A model generated the notes under the pieces. The model made no database searches. It saw only the letters and a list, made by a program, of their open reading frames with translations, and was not told the DNA's origin. 64,000 nucleotides of DNA, from contig NZ_LT629762.1 in NCBI RefSeq assembly GCF_900105155.1, positions 2,705,001-2,769,000 on the forward strand, in the 5' to 3' direction. Origin of the DNA: Pseudomonas prosekii (GTDB taxonomy: Bacteria > Pseudomonadota > Gammaproteobacteria > Pseudomonadales > Pseudomonadaceae). Both the position numbers and the translations under genes were made by a program. Below, piece after piece: positions 9,217 to 19,084 of the stretch; the stretch's first letter is position 1; each line of letters starts with the position of its first letter.

Positions 9217-9537
9217 ATGCGTAGCCCGCTGATTGCTGCCACCCTTGGCCTGCTGTTGTTGGCCGACGTGGCCCAGGCGCACACCCTGGTAGCCACCAGT
9301 AACATCATCGTTCGTGCCTCCCAGCGCACCATCGATTTCACTTCCGATACCACCACGTCGATTCGCGATTCGAAAATCGTTCGCGAAGCGCATGACGATG
9401 CCGCCAGTTTCATCGCCAGCGACGGCGATATTCGTGGCGCGCACCTGCAAGCCGCGTTCGACACCTTGCGCACCCGCGTGCCGGAAGCGCGTGACGCCAG
9501 CGATCAGGTTCTCGCCGAAGCCATCCTCGCATTGTGA
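9217..9537 (+). CDS. Secreted DUF2388 protein, copy 3
   Basis: A 106-residue paralogue with a signal peptide (MRSPLIAATLGLLLLADVAQA) and the core KIVREAHDDAASFIASDGDI. The ATG at 9217 is chosen because CCGGAG lies eight bases upstream; an in-frame TTG at 9196 would overlap the ribosome site. Its TGA overlaps the GTG start of the next gene by four bases, which implies translational coupling to the DUF4105 protein and a shared process. Confidence 0.87.
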   Translation: MRSPLIAATLGLLLLADVAQAHTLVATSNIIVRASQRTIDFTSDTTTSIRDSKIVREAHDDAASFIASDGDIRGAHLQAAFDTLRTRVPEARDASDQVLAEAILAL

Positions 9538-11495
9538 GGCGGCTAAGCGCCTGGCTCCTGGCCGGGGTGGTGTTGCTGCTTGGCAACACCGCCCAGGCCA
9601 GCCTGCAATTACGCCTCAAGACCGACGGTCTGAGTCCCGCGCAACAGCAGGCCAGCCAGGCGCTGCTCGATGAAGCCATGCAGGCATTGCCGCCGCGTTT
9701 CATTGAGCAACTGGACCGGCGCATCGATGTCGGCTGGACCGACGACATGCCCGCCAACGCCTACGGCCAAGCGTCGCTGGTGTCCGAACTGGATCTGAAT
9801 CGCAATCTGCTCGACAGCCTCACCGATGGCAGTGCCGCGAGCAAAAAGACTTACCGCCCACACGGCACCGTGCGCCGCGAAATGCTCGCCACGGTGGTGC
9901 ATGAACTCACCCACATTTACGACCGCGCGCGCCTGTGGCCAGACGCCGAGCGCACGCTGATCCAGCGTTGCATCCAGCGCAACAACAGCTCCGGGCTGAT
10001 CGGCATTCCCGACCAATGCCGCGGGCAGACCGAACGCCGCTTCACCCTCAGCGATGACCCGCGCCTGCTCGACCTCGCCGGTTGGCCGCAATACGTCGGC
10101 CGCCGTGGCGAACGTGAGCAGCACAACCGGCAGGTCGTCCGCAGCCCGGACATCTACGAAACGAGCAATCCCAAGGAGTTCGTAGCGGTCAACATGGAGT
10201 ATTTCCTCCTCGACCCGAGCTACGCCTGCCGTCGTCCCGCGCTGTATCGCTATTACAAAGAACATTTCGGCTGGGCACCCGCCGCCAAGGACACCTGCGA
10301 CAAATCCTTCGCGTTCCTCAATGCCGGCAACGATTTCGCCAAAACGCCACTCGGCCACGTCGACCCCGAGCGCGTTTACGCCGTCGATTATTTGCTCGCC
10401 GAGGCCAACCAGAACTGGGTCAGCCGTTGGGGCCACAGCATGTTGCGCCTGGTGATTTGCGCGCCGGGCCGGCCACGTGGGCCGGATTGCCGGCTGGACC
10501 TGGATCAGCATCTGGTGCTGTCCTACCGCGCCTTCGTCGGTGACGTGCAGTTGTCGAGTTGGGACGGTCTGGTCGGCAAATACCCTTCGCGGTTGTTTGT
10601 CTTGCCGCTCGCGCAAGTGATCGACGAATACACCAAAACCGAATTGCGCAGCCTCGCTTCGGTGCCGCTGACGCTGTCGCGCAAGGAAATCGAGGAAGTC
10701 GTGGAACACGCCGCCGAGATGCACTGGAGCTACGACGGCAACTACTTCTTCCTCTCCAACAACTGCGCGGTGGAAAGCCTGAAATTGCTCCGCAGCGGCA
10801 GCAACAACGCGCAACTCACCGGGCTCGACAGCATCATGCCCAACGGCTTGCTGGAAGTGCTCAAGGGTCGCGGATTGGCTGACACCAGCGTCCTCGACGA
10901 CCCGCGTGAAGCGCTGCGCCTGGGATATCGTTTTGACTCGTTCCGCGATCGCTATCAAGCGATGTTTGCAGTGCTGAAGAAGAATCTGCCGATCAAGCAA
11001 GCCACGGTCGAAGACTGGTTGTCGTTATCCGCCGAGGAGCGTCGACAGTGGATCGCTCAGGCGGATTTGCGCACCAGCGCGGCGTTGCTGCTGCTGGAAC
11101 AGGCGAGTTTCCGTCGGCAATTGCAATTGGCGCAGGACGAAGTGAAACAACGTTATCTCGGCGCCCGCGAGCTGCAGAACGGCGGCATGGACAAGGCCAA
11201 CGCAACATTGCAGCAGATCCTCGCCAACAGCGGCTTCCTCAGTCGCCCGGCCGAATTGCTCGGTTCCGGTGGTTATGGATTGCCGCAACCGAGCGAATCG
11301 GCGCGGCTGGAAGCGGAAAGCAGCCTGCGCCAGAAACAGTTGCAATCGCTGACCGGGGATCTGGACAAGGAAGTGCGCGCGTTGCTCGAACCAAGCCGTG
11401 CGGCGGAGATTGCCGCCAATGAGGCCAACCTGAAACAGGTTGGCGAACATTTGCGGGCATTGCATAAAGCGGCGGGCGGGTTGGAGCTACCTTAA
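9534..11495 (+). CDS. Large secreted DUF4105-type protein
   Basis: A 653-residue protein with a signal peptide (MRRLSAWLLAGVVLLLGNTAQA). An N-terminal region holds a metalloprotease-like HELTH at residues 123-127. The middle holds WGHSMLRL (His301) and SNNCAVESL (Cys411), a His/Cys pair like that of NlpC/P60-type papain-fold enzymes and typical of DUF4105. The C-terminal 200 residues are helical and charged. From memory, one DUF4105 branch acts as a lipoprotein N-acyltransferase (Lnb) in Bacteroides; whether this protein does so is unknown. The start GTG 9534 overlaps the preceding DUF2388 stop, making this the last gene of a four-gene envelope operon. Confidence 0.8.
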   Translation: MRRLSAWLLAGVVLLLGNTAQASLQLRLKTDGLSPAQQQASQALLDEAMQALPPRFIEQLDRRIDVGWTDDMPANAYGQASLVSELDLNRNLLDSLTDGSAASKKTYRPHGTVRREMLATVVHELTHIYDRARLWPDAERTLIQRCIQRNNSSGLIGIPDQCRGQTERRFTLSDDPRLLDLAGWPQYVGRRGEREQHNRQVVRSPDIYETSNPKEFVAVNMEYFLLDPSYACRRPALYRYYKEHFGWAPAAKDTCDKSFAFLNAGNDFAKTPLGHVDPERVYAVDYLLAEANQNWVSRWGHSMLRLVICAPGRPRGPDCRLDLDQHLVLSYRAFVGDVQLSSWDGLVGKYPSRLFVLPLAQVIDEYTKTELRSLASVPLTLSRKEIEEVVEHAAEMHWSYDGNYFFLSNNCAVESLKLLRSGSNNAQLTGLDSIMPNGLLEVLKGRGLADTSVLDDPREALRLGYRFDSFRDRYQAMFAVLKKNLPIKQATVEDWLSLSAEERRQWIAQADLRTSAALLLLEQASFRRQLQLAQDEVKQRYLGARELQNGGMDKANATLQQILANSGFLSRPAELLGSGGYGLPQPSESARLEAESSLRQKQLQSLTGDLDKEVRALLEPSRAAEIAANEANLKQVGEHLRALHKAAGGLELP

Positions 11496-11530
11496 AGCGA
11501 AATCTGCCACAGCATTTCGCCCTTGATCGT

Positions 11531-11618
11531 GTAGGAGCAAAGCTTGCTCGCGAAGGCCACACTGCGGTGTATCGGGTACACCCCGTCATCGTTCTTCGCG
11601 GGCAAGCCTCGCTCCTAC
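11531..11618. repeat. REP pair (REPIN) downstream of the DUF4105 gene
   Basis: Two inverted REP units, GTAGGAGCAAAGCTTGCTCGCG and (reverse) CGCGGGCAAGCCTCGCTCCTAC cited in shortened form, flank about 40 unrelated bases. This is the common P. fluorescens-group REP family. Confidence 0.85.
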
Positions 11619-11630
11619 GGGGTCGGTAAA

Positions 11631-12125
11631 TCAGTTCAGCACACCGTCCAGAATTTCATAAACAATCCCCGTTCCCACCGCGATCAACACAATGTCGGTC
11701 CCGGCGCGGCGCCATTCGTAACCTTGGTAATACGGCAGCCGCGACAACGCGCGGTTGTCCAGGCGCTCGCCGTAATAGCCATGCGGCAGCGGCCGGCCGC
11801 GTTCCAGGTGAATACCCGGCGGTGGCGGCGCACCGCGCACGAAATAACCGTGATTGTCATGAATGCTCTGGCGCACCGGGCCAAAGTCCCGTGGCGGCGG
11901 GCCACCGCGACGATTGTCCGGCTGGCCACGATGATCGTCACCACGATTATTCCCGGGCGGGTTACCCGGCTGATTACCAGGCTGGCCACCGCGATTATCG
12001 TGCTGGCCCTGCTGCGGACCGCCGCGGTCGTGATCGTCGCGCTGATCGGCGCTGGCGTGCAGCAACGGGGTCGCACTCAGCATCAGTACGCCCAGGCTGG
12101 CAATCAGACGTTTCGGCATTTTCAT
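11631..12125 (-). CDS. RcnB/CigR-like periplasmic protein
   Basis: A 164-residue protein with a signal peptide (MKMPKRLIASLGVLMLSATP, cleaved after about residue 26). A low-complexity region follows, rich in Gly, Asn, Gln, Asp and Arg with repeated PGN and RGG words. The C-terminal RcnB-like domain has an LPHGYYGERL motif and a final hydrophobic stretch GTDIVLIAVGTGIVYEILDG. Relatives are named for RcnB (nickel/cobalt homeostasis) or CigR (anti-virulence regulator of Salmonella). The true role here is unknown. It starts at 12125 with AGGAA upstream. Confidence 0.75.
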   Translation of the reverse strand: MKMPKRLIASLGVLMLSATPLLHASADQRDDHDRGGPQQGQHDNRGGQPGNQPGNPPGNNRGDDHRGQPDNRRGGPPPRDFGPVRQSIHDNHGYFVRGAPPPPGIHLERGRPLPHGYYGERLDNRALSRLPYYQGYEWRRAGTDIVLIAVGTGIVYEILDGVLN

Positions 12126-12151
12126 CGGGATTTCCTCACTGCACTTACAGC

Positions 12152-12183
12152 AAAAAGGGATTCAGAACGGTGTCCTGAATCCC
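12152..12183 (-). terminator. Terminator of trpBA
   Basis: Read on the minus strand, a nine-base-pair stem (GGGATTCAG/CTGAATCCC) is followed by five T residues, 63 bases after the trpA stop. Confidence 0.88.
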
Positions 12184-12245
12184 TCGATCTTGCTGATTAG
12201 TCTGTGTCGCGAGGCGCTAATTCCTCTGTATCAGGAACTTTACCT

Positions 12246-13057
12246 TCAGCTGACGCGGGCCTTACGCACGCCATCGGCCAGCGCTGCGCAAAGGCTCAGG
12301 ACACCGTCGATCGCCTGATCCGGCGTCGACGCATTGGCGATGTGATCGATCAATGCCGAACCCACCACCACACCGTCGGCCAGACGCGCAATCGCCGCAG
12401 CCTGCTCCGGCGTACGAATGCCGAAACCAATGCTGATCGGCAGATCGGTGTGGCGACGCAGACGCGCAACCGCTTCTTCGACATGCTCCAGCGTCGCTGC
12501 GCCAGCGCCGGTCACGCCGGCCACCGAAACGTAATAGACGAAACCCGAGCTGCCATTCAAAACCGTCGGCAGACGCACATCGTCTGTAGTCGGCGTGGTC
12601 AGGCGGATGAAATCCAGCCCGGCAGCCTGCGCTGGGTCACACAGCTCGCCGTTATGCTCCGGCGGCAGATCGACCACGATCAGACCGTCAACCCCGGCCT
12701 CTTTGGCATCGCCGATGAAGCGCTCGACGCCATACATATGAATCGGGTTGAAATAACCCATCAGCACCAGCGGCGTATCGCTGTTGCCCTCGCGGAATTC
12801 GCGAACCATTTGCAGGGTTTTCGCCAGGTTCTGCTTGGCGGCCAGTGCGCGAATGTTCGCCAACTGGATCGCCGGGCCATCGGCCATCGGATCGGTGAAG
12901 GGCATGCCCAACTCGATCACATCGGCACCAGCAGCGGGCAAGCCTTTGAGGATCGCCAGCGAAGTGTCATAGCTCGGGTCGCCGGCAGTGACGAAGGTCA
13001 CCAGGGCCGCGCGGTTTTGTTCCTTGAGTTCGGCAAAACGCGTTTGCAGGCGGCTCA

Positions 13058-13058
<1 letters not shown>
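12246..13058 (-). CDS. trpA: Tryptophan synthase alpha chain
   Basis: A 270-residue TIM-barrel subunit that cleaves indole-3-glycerol phosphate to indole and glyceraldehyde 3-phosphate. Catalytic Glu49 (in [17 protein letters not shown]) and Asp60 are present, as is the glycine-rich phosphate loop near [11 protein letters not shown]. The ATG at 13058 overlaps the trpB stop by one base (TGATG), so the two are coupled. In-frame sequence upstream of 13058 lies inside trpB and is not used. Confidence 0.97.
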
Positions 13059-14338
<1,280 letters not shown>

Positions 14339-14383
14339 CTACCCCTGACGTCCTGGACTGAAAACCGATAAGATCGCCGCAAC

Positions 14384-14402
14384 CTGTCAGGAAAACTCAC
14401 AG
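14384..14402. promoter_or_regulatory. Probable TrpI binding site
   Basis: The dyad CTGTCAG-GAAAA-CTCACAG has six of seven matching arm positions and lies six bases before the trpI start codon in the 114-base trpB-trpI gap. In P. aeruginosa and P. putida TrpI binds a dyad that overlaps its own promoter and lies upstream of trpB. Position and symmetry fit; occupancy is inferred. Confidence 0.55.
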
Positions 14403-14407
14403 ATACC

Positions 14408-15325
14408 ATGAGCCACGACCTTCCTCCGCTGAACGCCCTTCGCGCCTTCGAAGCGACCGCCCGCCTAAACAGCGTCAGTCAAGCCGCCGAGCAGCTGCAC
14501 GTCACCCATGGCGCCGTCAGTCGGCAGCTTAAAGTGCTTGAAGAACACCTCGGCGTCAGCCTTTTCGTCAAGGAAGGTCGAGGCCTTAAACTCACAGATG
14601 CCGGTGTGCGGTTACGCGATGCGAGCGGCGAAGCGTTCGAGCGCTTGCGCACGGTTTGCGCCGAATTGACCCAGAGCACCGCCGACGCGCCGTTCGTCCT
14701 GGGTTTATCCGGCAGCTTGCTCGCGCGCTGGTTTATTCCGCGCCTCGGCCGACTCAACGCGGACCTGCCGGACTTGCGCCTGCACCTGTCGGCCGGTGAA
14801 GGCGACCTCGACCCTCGGCGGCCGGGGCTCGACGCTCTGCTGGTATTCGCCGAGCCCCCGTGGCCCGCCGACATACAAGTTTACGAATTGGCCAGCGAGC
14901 GCATCGGCCCGGTCATGAGCCCGCGCTACGCCGGTTACGCCAATTTGCAGGACGCTGCACCAGAGGCGCTGCTGAATGAACCGCTGTTGCACACCACTTC
15001 GCGCCCGCAAGCCTGGCCGAGCTGGGCACAGCAAAGCGGCCTCGACGCCAAGGCGTTGAAGTTCGGGCAGGGTTTTGAGCATTTGTATTATTTGCTGGAA
15101 GCGGCGGTCGCCGGGCTGGGTGTCGCGATCGCCCCGGAGCCGCTGGTGGCCGAGGACTTGAAGGCCGGTCGCCTGGTTGCGCCGTGGGGTTTCAGTGAAA
15201 CACCGGCGCAACTGGCGTTGTGGCTACCTAAGCGCGCCGCAGACGGGCGCGCTCGGCAATTGGCGCAGTGGCTGAAAAACGAGCTGCGCCAAGCGGATCA
15301 GTCACCGCGTTTGCACAGCAAGTAG
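14408..15325 (+). CDS. trpI: LysR-family activator of trpBA
   Basis: A 305-residue LysR-type regulator with an N-terminal helix-turn-helix ([20 protein letters not shown], then [15 protein letters not shown]) and an effector domain containing the TrpI/AmpR-like [15 protein letters not shown] segment. It is divergent from trpBA, as in other pseudomonads, where TrpI senses indole-3-glycerol phosphate. Its last 28 bases overlap the 3' end of the convergent DUF883 gene. Confidence 0.93.
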   Translation: MSHDLPPLNALRAFEATARLNSVSQAAEQLHVTHGAVSRQLKVLEEHLGVSLFVKEGRGLKLTDAGVRLRDASGEAFERLRTVCAELTQSTADAPFVLGLSGSLLARWFIPRLGRLNADLPDLRLHLSAGEGDLDPRRPGLDALLVFAEPPWPADIQVYELASERIGPVMSPRYAGYANLQDAAPEALLNEPLLHTTSRPQAWPSWAQQSGLDAKALKFGQGFEHLYYLLEAAVAGLGVAIAPEPLVAEDLKAGRLVAPWGFSETPAQLALWLPKRAADGRARQLAQWLKNELRQADQSPRLHSK

Positions 15326-15624
15326 GCTGCAAGCAGGCCCAGGGCGCCAACAGCGACACCCGCTGTCGTCCAAGGGTGTTCCTGAGCGTAATCACGAGTG
15401 GCGATCCCGGTTTCGCGGGTCTTCACTTTGACTTCTTCATAAGCATCGGCGAGCAGGTGGCGCGAGTGCTTCAGCGCGCTCTCGGCGTTGCTTTTCAATA
15501 CCTTGAGAGTTTTGCGCGACTCGTCCGAAGCGTCGTCCTTCAGGCTTTCCAGCGACTTGAGAAGACTCTCGATCTCGGCTTCCATGCTTTGCAATGAGGC
15601 TTTACGTAAAGAGGTGTTGGCCAT
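15298..15624 (-). CDS. DUF883 (ElaB/YqjD-like) membrane-anchored protein
   Basis: A 108-residue protein with a charged helical, probably coiled-coil N-terminal region of about 80 residues, a [21 protein letters not shown]-terminal membrane segment and a short basic end (CKRGD). This layout is that of ElaB/YqjD, which are inner-membrane proteins found on ribosomes of stationary-phase E. coli. A ribosome role here is by analogy only. The 157 bases upstream to the dodecin gene show nothing certain. Confidence 0.85.
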   Translation of the reverse strand: MANTSLRKASLQSMEAEIESLLKSLESLKDDASDESRKTLKVLKSNAESALKHSRHLLADAYEEVKVKTRETGIATRDYAQEHPWTTAGVAVGALGLLAAYLLCKRGD

Positions 15625-15781
15625 GTTGGCTCTCCTTCATTGGTGATGAGTAGCGTGTGTTGGTTGGGACTTCAGCCTTCTGAGAAAGTGCATTAATTCT
15701 GAACTTTGCTGTGGGAATAGCCGACAGAAGTAATACGAAAAATCACTGCTAGGCTGTATTTCATACCCCAAGGAGAACGCT

Positions 15782-15997
15782 ATGACTGACCATCACACGT
15801 ACAAAAAAGTCGAGCTGGTCGGCTCGTCCCCCACCAGCATCGAAGACGCAATCAACAATGCGCTGGCCGAAGCCAGCAAGAGCCTGAAACACCTCGAATG
15901 GTTTGAAGTGACCGAAACCCGCGGCCACATCGAGAACGGCAAGGCTGCGCATTTTCAAGTAACACTCAAAGTCGGGTTCAGGATTGCCAGCAGCTGA
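15782..15997 (+). CDS. Dodecin family flavin-binding protein
   Basis: A 71-residue protein (begins [20 protein letters not shown]) whose size and pattern match dodecins: a KxxELVGSS strand, a helix [15 protein letters not shown], and [14 protein letters not shown] with the aromatic flavin-stacking Trp. Dodecins form 12-mers that store or buffer flavins. AAGGAG lies directly upstream. It is a single gene with no evident operon partner. Confidence 0.92.
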   Translation: MTDHHTYKKVELVGSSPTSIEDAINNALAEASKSLKHLEWFEVTETRGHIENGKAAHFQVTLKVGFRIASS

Positions 15998-16117
15998 GTT
16001 TGGGCTAGTCTTCTGAACTTGCGCGCTGGCCGAGTGCCATAGGGAATGGCAAAGCGCTACATGTGCACCTGGCTAATCGCCGGGTGCCCCTATTGATCCG
16101 ACCAGGGAATGCGACCG

Positions 16118-16342
16118 ATGAAGAAGTTTATTTTGGCAGTAGGTTTGTTGAGCCTTGCCGGTACAGCGTTGGCTGCCGGCAAGCCATGTGAAGAGCTGAA
16201 AGCGGAAATCGCTGCGAAGATCGATGCCAAAGGTGCATCAAGCTACACATTGGATATCGTCGATAAGGGCACGGCGGCTGACGGCAAAGTTGTCGGCACC
16301 TGTGAAGGCGGCAGCAAGGAAATCGTCTACAAACGAGGCTGA
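16118..16342 (+). CDS. DUF1161 periplasmic protein, copy 1
   Basis: A 74-residue secreted protein with a signal peptide (MKKFILAVGLLSLAGTALA) and the DUF1161 core: CEELKAEIAAKIDAKG, then YTLDIVD and GTCEGGSKEIVYKR, with two cysteines likely to form a disulfide. ATG 16118 is chosen because AGGGA lies nine bases upstream; the in-frame ATG at 16109 touches that site. Function is unknown. A paralogue is found at 18327. Confidence 0.87.
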   Translation: MKKFILAVGLLSLAGTALAAGKPCEELKAEIAAKIDAKGASSYTLDIVDKGTAADGKVVGTCEGGSKEIVYKRG

Positions 16343-16360
16343 TTTCGCTTGTGTGAAATG

Positions 16361-16391
16361 AAAAAGCCGACTTAAACAAGTCGGCTTTTTT
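16361..16391. terminator. Bidirectional terminator
   Basis: A stem AAAAAGCCGACTT/AAGTCGGCTTTTTT with an AAAC loop has an A tract on one side and a T tract on the other. It can end both the DUF1161 gene and the convergent LLM oxidoreductase gene. Confidence 0.9.
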
Positions 16392-16409
16392 CTGCGCGCG
16401 ATCTGGGCC

Positions 16410-17411
16410 TTAGCCCTTCATTGCCTGCGCCAGCAACTCGTACGAGCGCACGCGATCGGCATGTTCGTAGAGGTCGCTGGTAAAGATCAGCTCATCAGCC
16501 TGGGTCTGCTCGACCAGCACTTCCAGCTTCGCGCGGATTTTCTGCGGGCTGCCGACCATCGCCAGACCGAGGAAATCGCCGACCGCTTCCTTCTCGTGCG
16601 GCAACCATAAGCCGTCCATGGTTTTCACCGGCGGACGTTGCACCAGGCTCTGGCCACGCATCAACGCGAGAATTCGCTGGTAGACCGAGGTCGCCAGGTA
16701 ATCGGCCTGTTCGTCGGTATCCGCCGCCACCAGTGGCACGCCGAGCATCACGTAAGGTTTGTCCAACGTCGCCGACGGCTTGAAGTGATTGCGGTAGACG
16801 CGAATCGCCTCGTGCATGAAACGCGGGGCGAAATGTGAGGCGAAGGCGTAGGGCAAACCGCGCTCGCCGGCCAATTGCGCACTGAACAGACTGGAACCAA
16901 GCAACCACACCGGCACATTGGTGCCCGTGCCCGGCATCGCGATGATCCGTTGATCCGGCGTGCGCGGGCCGAGGTAACGCATCAATTCTGCAACATCTTG
17001 TGGAAATTCATCAGCGCTGCCGGAGCGTTCACGGCGCAGCGCGCGGGCGGTCATCTGATCTGAACCGGGCGCGCGGCCCAGGCCCAGGTCGATCCGGCCG
17101 GGATAAAGACTTTCGAGGGTGCCGAACTGTTCGGCGATGACCAACGGCGCATGATTGGGCAGCATCACCCCACCGGAGCCGACACGAATGGTCGAAGTGC
17201 CGCCCGCCAGATAACCGAGCAACACCGAGGTCGCCGAACTGGCGATGCCGTCCATGTTGTGGTGTTCGGCCACCCAGAATCGCGTGTAGCCGAACTTTTC
17301 AACGTGTTGCGCCAGGTCCAGGGAATTGCGCAGCGACTCGCCAGCGCTGCCATTTTCGCGCACCGGCACCAGATCGAGGGTCGAGTATTTGATATCGGAC
17401 AGTCGTTTCAT
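16410..17411 (-). CDS. Bacterial luciferase-like (LLM) flavin-dependent monooxygenase
   Basis: A 333-residue protein beginning [20 protein letters not shown]. The LLM-class signatures are [40 protein letters not shown] and [14 protein letters not shown]. These TIM-barrel enzymes use FMN or reduced F420/FMN to oxidise small organic molecules. Substrate is unknown. ATG 17411 is preferred over an in-frame start 36 bases upstream because it gives the standard N-terminus. It is transcribed alone. Confidence 0.9.
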   Translation of the reverse strand: MKRLSDIKYSTLDLVPVRENGSAGESLRNSLDLAQHVEKFGYTRFWVAEHHNMDGIASSATSVLLGYLAGGTSTIRVGSGGVMLPNHAPLVIAEQFGTLESLYPGRIDLGLGRAPGSDQMTARALRRERSGSADEFPQDVAELMRYLGPRTPDQRIIAMPGTGTNVPVWLLGSSLFSAQLAGERGLPYAFASHFAPRFMHEAIRVYRNHFKPSATLDKPYVMLGVPLVAADTDEQADYLATSVYQRILALMRGQSLVQRPPVKTMDGLWLPHEKEAVGDFLGLAMVGSPQKIRAKLEVLVEQTQADELIFTSDLYEHADRVRSYELLAQAMKG

Positions 17412-17648
17412 AAACCTGCTTCTCCAATGGGGTCGCAGGTTTTTCACGAACGAAAACCTGCCGAGTCTTAAAGCGTTCCCTATGCAATGAGGGCATATAC
17501 CCGAGTTTCAATAGCAGCGACGAATTTGCCTACCAGATAAGCGGTTTGTTCCGACAAGATGAACTTTGCCCAGTCTTCTATCCTCAGAACCCTAGCAACC
17601 GAAAACCACGAAGGCGCGACGCTCGCGCCGGATCTTGAGGAGGCAGAC

Positions 17649-18080
17649 ATGGCTATCACGAAGAAAGCATCGGCTCATTGGGAAGGTGACCTGAAAACCG
17701 GCATCGGCTCTATTTCCACTGAAACCGGTGTACTCAGAGAAGCGCCCTACGGCTTCAAGGCCCGTTTCGAGGGCGGCAAAGGCACCAATCCTGAAGAACT
17801 GATTGGCGCAGCCCACGCAGGCTGTTTCTCCATGGCGTTCTCGATGATACTCGGCGATGCCGGCCTGACGGCTGAAAGCATCGACACCAACGCCGAAGTG
17901 ACTCTGGACCAGGTGGAAGGCGGATTCGCGATCACCGCGGTGAAGCTGATCCTCAAGGCTAAAATTCCTGGCGCGAGCCAGGCTCAGTTCGAAGAATTGA
18001 GCAACAAGGCCAAAGAAGGCTGCCCGGTTTCCAAAGTGCTGAATGCGAAAATCAGCCTGGATGCAACGCTGGTCAGCTGA
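17649..18080 (+). CDS. OsmC-family peroxiredoxin-like protein
   Basis: A 143-residue protein beginning MAITKKASAHWEGDLKTG. The two conserved redox cysteines of OsmC proteins are seen, Cys59 in GAAHAGCFSMAF and a second in EGCPVSKVLNA near residue 124. OsmC proteins reduce organic hydroperoxides. The start is fixed by GGAGG at 17639-17643. OsmC is usually induced in osmotic stress or stationary phase; no promoter was identified here. Confidence 0.93.
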   Translation: MAITKKASAHWEGDLKTGIGSISTETGVLREAPYGFKARFEGGKGTNPEELIGAAHAGCFSMAFSMILGDAGLTAESIDTNAEVTLDQVEGGFAITAVKLILKAKIPGASQAQFEELSNKAKEGCPVSKVLNAKISLDATLVS

Positions 18081-18094
18081 TCGACAAGGCTTGA

Positions 18095-18115
18095 GTCGGC
18101 GCTGATGGCGCCGAC
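18095..18115 (+). terminator. Hairpin after osmC-like gene, weak terminator candidate
   Basis: A perfect eight-base-pair GC-rich stem (GTCGGCGC/GCGCCGAC) with a TGATG loop lies 14 bases after the stop. Only GCTTT follows, so termination strength is doubtful. Confidence 0.5.
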
Positions 18116-18117
18116 GC

Positions 18118-18185
18118 TTTCGCAAGCAGGCTCGCTCCCCCCTGGAATGCATTTCCACTGGCGGGAGCGAGCCTGTTCGCGATGG
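18118..18185. repeat. REP pair
   Basis: Two inverted REP units (CGCAAGCAGGCTCGCTCCC and GGGAGCGAGCCTGTTCGCG) lie around a short spacer containing TGGAATGCATTTCCA. Confidence 0.85.
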
Positions 18186-18326
18186 CAACTTTGCAAACGC
18201 TTGAATACCAACAGCTAAAACCCCGGTTTGTGAGCGAAGTCAGCACGCGTTCGGCAAAACTGTGGTCGAATTGGCGACAGCAGCTAAAGCGCAGCAACCT
18301 GCGCGCTGCCTCAAGGAGCTTCAACC

Positions 18327-18641
18327 ATGAAACGTTTTGCCCTGGCGATTTTCTGCTGTTCGCTGGCGACCTCGGCCTTCGCCGAGATCAAAAATTGTGA
18401 AGAACTCAAAAATGAGATTGAAGTGAAGATCCAGGCAAGGGCCGTGCCGTCCTACACGCTGGAGATTATCACCAAGGAAGAAGCTGAAAAGCACGACATC
18501 GCCATGGTCGTCGGCAGCTGCGAGAACGGTACCAAAGCCATCATTTATCAAAAAAATGGCGATGATCAGCCTATTGGCACTCAGCCACCTGCTGGCGTTG
18601 ATCAGCCCGCTGATGTTGGCCAGCCTAAGGCACGCAGTTGA
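18327..18641 (+). CDS. DUF1161 periplasmic protein, copy 2, with C-terminal tail
   Basis: A 104-residue secreted paralogue of the protein at 16118. It has a signal peptide (MKRFALAIFCCSLATSAFA), a core NCEELKNEIEVKIQARAVPS, then YTLEIIT and GSCENGTKAIIYQK. It adds about 25 residues rich in Pro, Gln, Gly and Asp that copy 1 lacks. Its last 17 bases overlap the convergent lipoprotein gene. AAGGAG lies upstream of the ATG. Function is unknown. Confidence 0.83.
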   Translation: MKRFALAIFCCSLATSAFAEIKNCEELKNEIEVKIQARAVPSYTLEIITKEEAEKHDIAMVVGSCENGTKAIIYQKNGDDQPIGTQPPAGVDQPADVGQPKARS

Positions 18642-19044
18642 TCTGTCGTTCTTCGGCAACAATTTCACCCCTTGCATCGAGCAATCGCGCGCTAGGGGTA
18701 AAGGAAAGGGATCGGCCTTCAAGACGATAACGTTGGCCGGCCTCGAAATGGTCGTATTGCACGATCATGTAGCACAGCCGCTCCTGGGGATCGCTGAAAA
18801 TCCCCAGCCCGCCGCCAAAGATCTCGAAGTCGAAGCGCACGATCAATTCGTGGCTGCCGGGCGTTACCTGGAAGTAACGGCCATCGGCTAAACGCTGTTT
18901 ATCCAGGCGTTCGGCCATCAGCAGCTTGCCACCCGGCGTTGGCGTGGCGAGGTCGATCCAGGCCATTTGCGGATCGACCGCAGGCAACGGGCTCGCGCAA
19001 CCGGATACAACGCCTGCAACGAGCAGCAACAAAAACCTGCGCAT
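18625..19044 (-). CDS. Small lipoprotein, paralogue A
   Basis: A 139-residue protein with a lipoprotein signal (MRRFLLLLVAGVVSGC, lipobox VSGC at Cys16). Shared blocks with the next gene are QMAWIDL near residue 30, GRYFQVTPGSHELIVRFDFE and FEAGQRYRLEG. The block GSHEL...RF/Y suggests a beta-rich domain of the kind found in small outer-membrane-linked lipoproteins. I do not recognise a characterised family. It lies 40 bases downstream of paralogue B on the same strand. Confidence 0.8.
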   Translation of the reverse strand: MRRFLLLLVAGVVSGCASPLPAVDPQMAWIDLATPTPGGKLLMAERLDKQRLADGRYFQVTPGSHELIVRFDFEIFGGGLGIFSDPQERLCYMIVQYDHFEAGQRYRLEGRSLSFTPSARLLDARGEIVAEERQINCVP

Positions 19045-19084
19045 GATGAATTTCCCGAAGATCAGTCATTCAGCATAGCGCCGA

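Noticed and set aside
9534..11495. HELTH motif taken as proof of a zinc peptidase
   Set aside because: A third ligand in the right spacing was not identified and the protein also has an NlpC-like His/Cys pair, so the catalytic type is left open.
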